Assembly (NCBI RefSeq): GCF_902706035.1
Contig: NZ_CACSJA010000003.1
Location: 62,001 to 126,000, forward strand
DNA from: Pantoea sp. 18069
Lineage (GTDB): Bacteria > Pseudomonadota > Gammaproteobacteria > Burkholderiales > Burkholderiaceae_C
Length of the DNA: 64,000 nt
Reading direction: 5' to 3'
Shown in pieces: positions 61,910 through 64,000 of this stretch (positions are counted from its first letter, which is position 1; each line of letters opens with the position of its first letter). A model generated the notes under the pieces. It did not search any database and was not told where the DNA came from. It was given only the letters and a program-made list of their open reading frames with translations. Both the position numbers and the translations under genes were made by a program.

Positions 61910-62848
61910 ATGAGCTCCGCAGTTCCCTCGATGGCCGACCGTGACGGCAAAATCTGGATGGATGGCCAATTGGTCGAGTGGCGCGATGCCAAGATCCATG
62001 TGCTGACGCATACGCTGCATTACGGTTGCGGCGCGTTCGAGGGCGTGCGCGCCTACGAGACGGACAAGGGCACGGCCATTTTCCGCCTCGAAGACCACAC
62101 CAAGCGGCTGTTCAACAGCGCCAAGATCCTGCGCATGAACATCCCGTTCACCCAGGAGCAGGTGAACCAGGCGCAGGTCGAGGTGGTGCGCGCCAACCAG
62201 CTCGCCTCGTGCTATCTGCGTCCGCTGACCTGGATAGGCGACAAGAAGCTGGGCGTTTCGCCCAAGGGCAACGACATCCACCTGATGGTCGCGGCCTGGG
62301 CCTGGGGCGCCTACCTCGGCGAAGAGGGCATGGCACGCGGCATCCGCGTCAAGACCAGCAGCTACACGCGCCACCATGTGAACATCACCATGAGCCAGGC
62401 CAAGGCGGTGAGCAACTACACCAACTCCATCCTGGCCAACACCGAAGCCCTCGACGACGGCTACGACGAAGCGCTGCTGCTCGACGCGGCCGGCTTCGTG
62501 TCCGAAGGCTCGGGCGAGAACATCTTCATTGTCAAGGACGGCGTGGTCGTCACGCCCGACCTGTCGGCCGGCGCGCTCAACGGCATCACGCGCAACACCG
62601 TGTTCGCGATCTGCCAGGACCTGGGCCTCGAAGTGCAGCAGCGCCGCATCACGCGCGACGAGGTCTACATCAGCGACGAAGCCTTCTTCACCGGCACCGC
62701 CGCCGAAGTCACGCCTATCCGCGAACTCGACCGCATCGCGATTGGCGCGGGCAGCCGCGGCCCGATCACGCAAAAGATACAGGCGGCCTTCTTTGACATC
62801 GTCAATGGCCGCAACCCCAAGTACGCGCACTGGCTCACGCTGGTGTAA
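61910..62848 (+). CDS. ilvE: branched-chain amino acid aminotransferase
   Basis: 312 residues, group I BCAT: HYGCGAFEGVRAYET, LRPLTWIGDKKLGV, catalytic Lys in TMSQAKAVSNYTNS, EGSGENIFIVKDG and TGTAAEVTPIRELD. It transfers amino groups to make valine, leucine and isoleucine. AAAGGA precedes ATG 61910. Confidence 0.96.
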   Translation: MSSAVPSMADRDGKIWMDGQLVEWRDAKIHVLTHTLHYGCGAFEGVRAYETDKGTAIFRLEDHTKRLFNSAKILRMNIPFTQEQVNQAQVEVVRANQLASCYLRPLTWIGDKKLGVSPKGNDIHLMVAAWAWGAYLGEEGMARGIRVKTSSYTRHHVNITMSQAKAVSNYTNSILANTEALDDGYDEALLLDAAGFVSEGSGENIFIVKDGVVVTPDLSAGALNGITRNTVFAICQDLGLEVQQRRITRDEVYISDEAFFTGTAAEVTPIRELDRIAIGAGSRGPITQKIQAAFFDIVNGRNPKYAHWLTLV

Positions 62849-62882
62849 GCGGTTTTTCAGCCCCCCGATACAGAGAACACAA

Positions 62883-63089
62883 ATGACCCAAGCCGTCGTA
62901 GAACTGGCCGCCAAGGACCTCAATACTTATGGCGGCGTGTATTGCCCCAGCCCGCGCGCTGACATGAAGCTGTGGAACAGCCACCCCAAGGTCTACCTGG
63001 ACATCGCCCACACGGGCGAAGGCAAGTGCCCGTATTGCGGCACCGTGTACCGCCTCAAGGAAGGCGAAGTCGTTGGCCATGGCCACTGA
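62883..63089 (+). CDS. zf-CHCC zinc-finger domain protein
   Basis: 68 residues. The zinc motif is His-x3-5-GKCPYCGTVYRL near the C terminus (LDIAHTGEGKCPYCG), as in the NDUFS6-like zf-CHCC family; the role in bacteria is not known. It starts 34 bp after ilvE with the ATG at 62883. The same ilvE-zf-CHCC pairing is common in Burkholderiales. Confidence 0.88.
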   Translation: MTQAVVELAAKDLNTYGGVYCPSPRADMKLWNSHPKVYLDIAHTGEGKCPYCGTVYRLKEGEVVGHGH

Positions 63090-63111
63090 CTTTCTCCGTT
63101 GACCGGTAGCG

Positions 63112-63135
63112 AAAAGGGGCCTTGGGCCCCTTTTT
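63112..63135 (+). terminator. intrinsic terminator after the zf-CHCC gene
   Basis: AAAAGGGGCC (63112-63121), loop TTG, GGCCCCTTTT (63125-63134), followed by T. The symmetric A/T flanks would also work in reverse. Confidence 0.85.
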
Positions 63136-63177
63136 GCCACCTGTGCGCCCGAACCCGAGATTTTTGAAGGACACGCC

Positions 63178-64000
63178 GTGCGCGTACTGCATTTTGTGAC
63201 CGGTGGATTTTCCGGCGCGACCCAGGTCGCGGTCGATCTGTGCCTGGCCGCGCAGCGCAGCCAGGCCATGCCGGTGCTGCTGGTGCTGCGCCGCAAGCGC
63301 AACACCGATGCGGCGCGCGTGCAGGCGCTGCGCGACCAGGGGCTGGACGTGCGCGTCGTGCCCGGCTGGTCGCATGCGGCCACCATCTGGGCGCTGCGCC
63401 GGATCGCGCGCGAGTGGAAGCCCGACATTCTCGTCGCCCATGGTTTCAGCGACCACCTCTGGGGCCGCTACGCGGGCCTGCTGGCCGGCGTGCCAAAGCT
63501 GGTGCATGTGGAACACAACTCGCGCGAGCGCTATACCGGCTGGCGCCTCAGGCAGGCGCTGTGGCTCGACAGACGCAGTGCCGCCAGCGTGGGCGTGTCG
63601 CGCGGCGTGCGCGACCGGCTGCTCGCGCTGGGCTTTGCGCGCGAGCGCTGTGTGGCGATTCCCAATGGCATAGACCTCGCGCGCTTTCCCGTCGAACAGC
63701 TCCAGCCCTGGGCGCAGCGCGCGCCGGCCATCGTCATGGCCTCGCGCTTTGCGCGCCAGAAGGACCATGCGACGCTGATCGAAGCGCTGGCGCTGCTGGG
63801 CGAGCAGGGCCTGCGCCCGCGGCTGTTTCTCGCCGGCGGCGGCAAGGCGCGGCTGCGCGATCAGGCCCAGGCGCTGGTCGCCAAGCTGGGCTTGGGCGAG
63901 CAGGTCGAGTTCATGGGCCAGGTCGCGCAACTGCCGCAGTTCCTCATGCGCCAGCAGCTGTTCGTGCTGTCCACGCATTACGAAGGCATGCCGCTGGCGC
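63178..64000 (+). CDS. glycosyltransferase (GT4/GT1 type), truncated by window end
   Basis: At least 274 codons are visible from GTG 63178 (GAAGG 10 nt upstream). FVTGGFSGATQVAVDLCLA is the N-terminal Rossmann start; AHGFSDHLWGRYAGLLAGV, VEHNSRERYTGWRLRQ, VSRGVRDRLLALGF, IPNGIDLARF and FLSTHYEG-type strings follow, as in GT-B retaining glycosyltransferases. It probably acts in polysaccharide or lipopolysaccharide synthesis. The acceptor is unknown. Confidence 0.85.
   Translation, partial: MRVLHFVTGGFSGATQVAVDLCLAAQRSQAMPVLLVLRRKRNTDAARVQALRDQGLDVRVVPGWSHAATIWALRRIAREWKPDILVAHGFSDHLWGRYAGLLAGVPKLVHVEHNSRERYTGWRLRQALWLDRRSAASVGVSRGVRDRLLALGFARERCVAIPNGIDLARFPVEQLQPWAQRAPAIVMASRFARQKDHATLIEALALLGEQGLRPRLFLAGGGKARLRDQAQALVAKLGLGEQVEFMGQVAQLPQFLMRQQLFVLSTHYEGMPLA

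Overview
The window looks like a chromosomal segment of a high-GC betaproteobacterium of the order Burkholderiales, most likely family Comamonadaceae. The evidence is the lplT / alr / radA / ilvE neighbourhood, the many orphan Bug-type (TctC) solute receptors, the Gram-negative trimeric porins and the generally high GC. The species cannot be named from the sequence alone. No rRNA, tRNA, CRISPR array, phage or complete insertion sequence was seen.

Layout. (1) 1-613 is the 5' end of a comM/yifB gene (core). (2) 0.97-18.9 kb is a mosaic catabolic island. It holds a LinD-like glutathione S-transferase, a VanB-type reductase, a TetR regulator, a Bug receptor, a PcpF-like glutathionyl-hydroquinone reductase, three Rieske oxygenases (two VanA/DdmC-like, one phthalate-dioxygenase-like), an AraC regulator, a tandem GlcG/HbpS protein, two YCII-fold proteins, a porin and glutathione reductase. 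Between them lie gene scraps: the 5' end of a formaldehyde dehydrogenase, an MMPL/RND exporter tail, a VOC dioxygenase tail, and a second broken copy of the GlcG/HbpS 5' region. (3) 19.1-27.9 kb is a LysR-divergent operon: Bug, SDR, aryl-AMP/CoA ligase, amidohydrolase, thiolase, two enoyl-CoA hydratases and MarR. (4) 28.2-35.4 kb is a TetR-divergent operon: two-component flavin monooxygenase, Tat-type amidohydrolase, VOC pseudogene, porin, second amidohydrolase and Bug. (5) 35.6-45.2 kb is an IclR-divergent operon with four Bug receptors, two LigI-like lactonases/amidohydrolases, an RraA-type aldolase, a hydroxyacid dehydrogenase and an SMP-30 lactonase. (6) 45.3-64 kb is core-like: a sigma54/NtrC-type torF-glnK-amtB operon, glcE-glcF, a ProQ-domain protein, a SWIM-SNF2 helicase, glutathione peroxidase, lplT, alr, a MarR/siderophore-reductase pair, radA, ilvE, a zf-CHCC protein and a glycosyltransferase cut by the window end.

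How the genes may work together (inference). In the first island the Rieske O-demethylase-like enzymes plus the reductase would hydroxylate or demethylate an aromatic, releasing formaldehyde if it is a methyl ether. The LinD-like GST would remove chlorine reductively with glutathione, the PcpF-like enzyme would rescue glutathionyl-hydroquinone adducts, glutathione reductase would recycle GSSG, and the YCII proteins resemble the TftG family that eliminates HCl. This parts list suggests a chlorinated, possibly methoxylated, aromatic or hydroquinone as substrate. No intact ring-cleavage gene is present; only VOC remnants are seen. A recurring 14-bp palindrome (TTGAT-N4-ATCAA type) at five places in this island is a candidate shared operator, probably for the TetR protein at 4600-5232.

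The other three catabolic operons each pair a regulator with Bug receptors and hydrolases, but none carries TctA/TctB membrane subunits. The region from about 0.6 to 35 kb is rich in gene scraps and partial duplications, which fits repeated recombination of catabolic modules.
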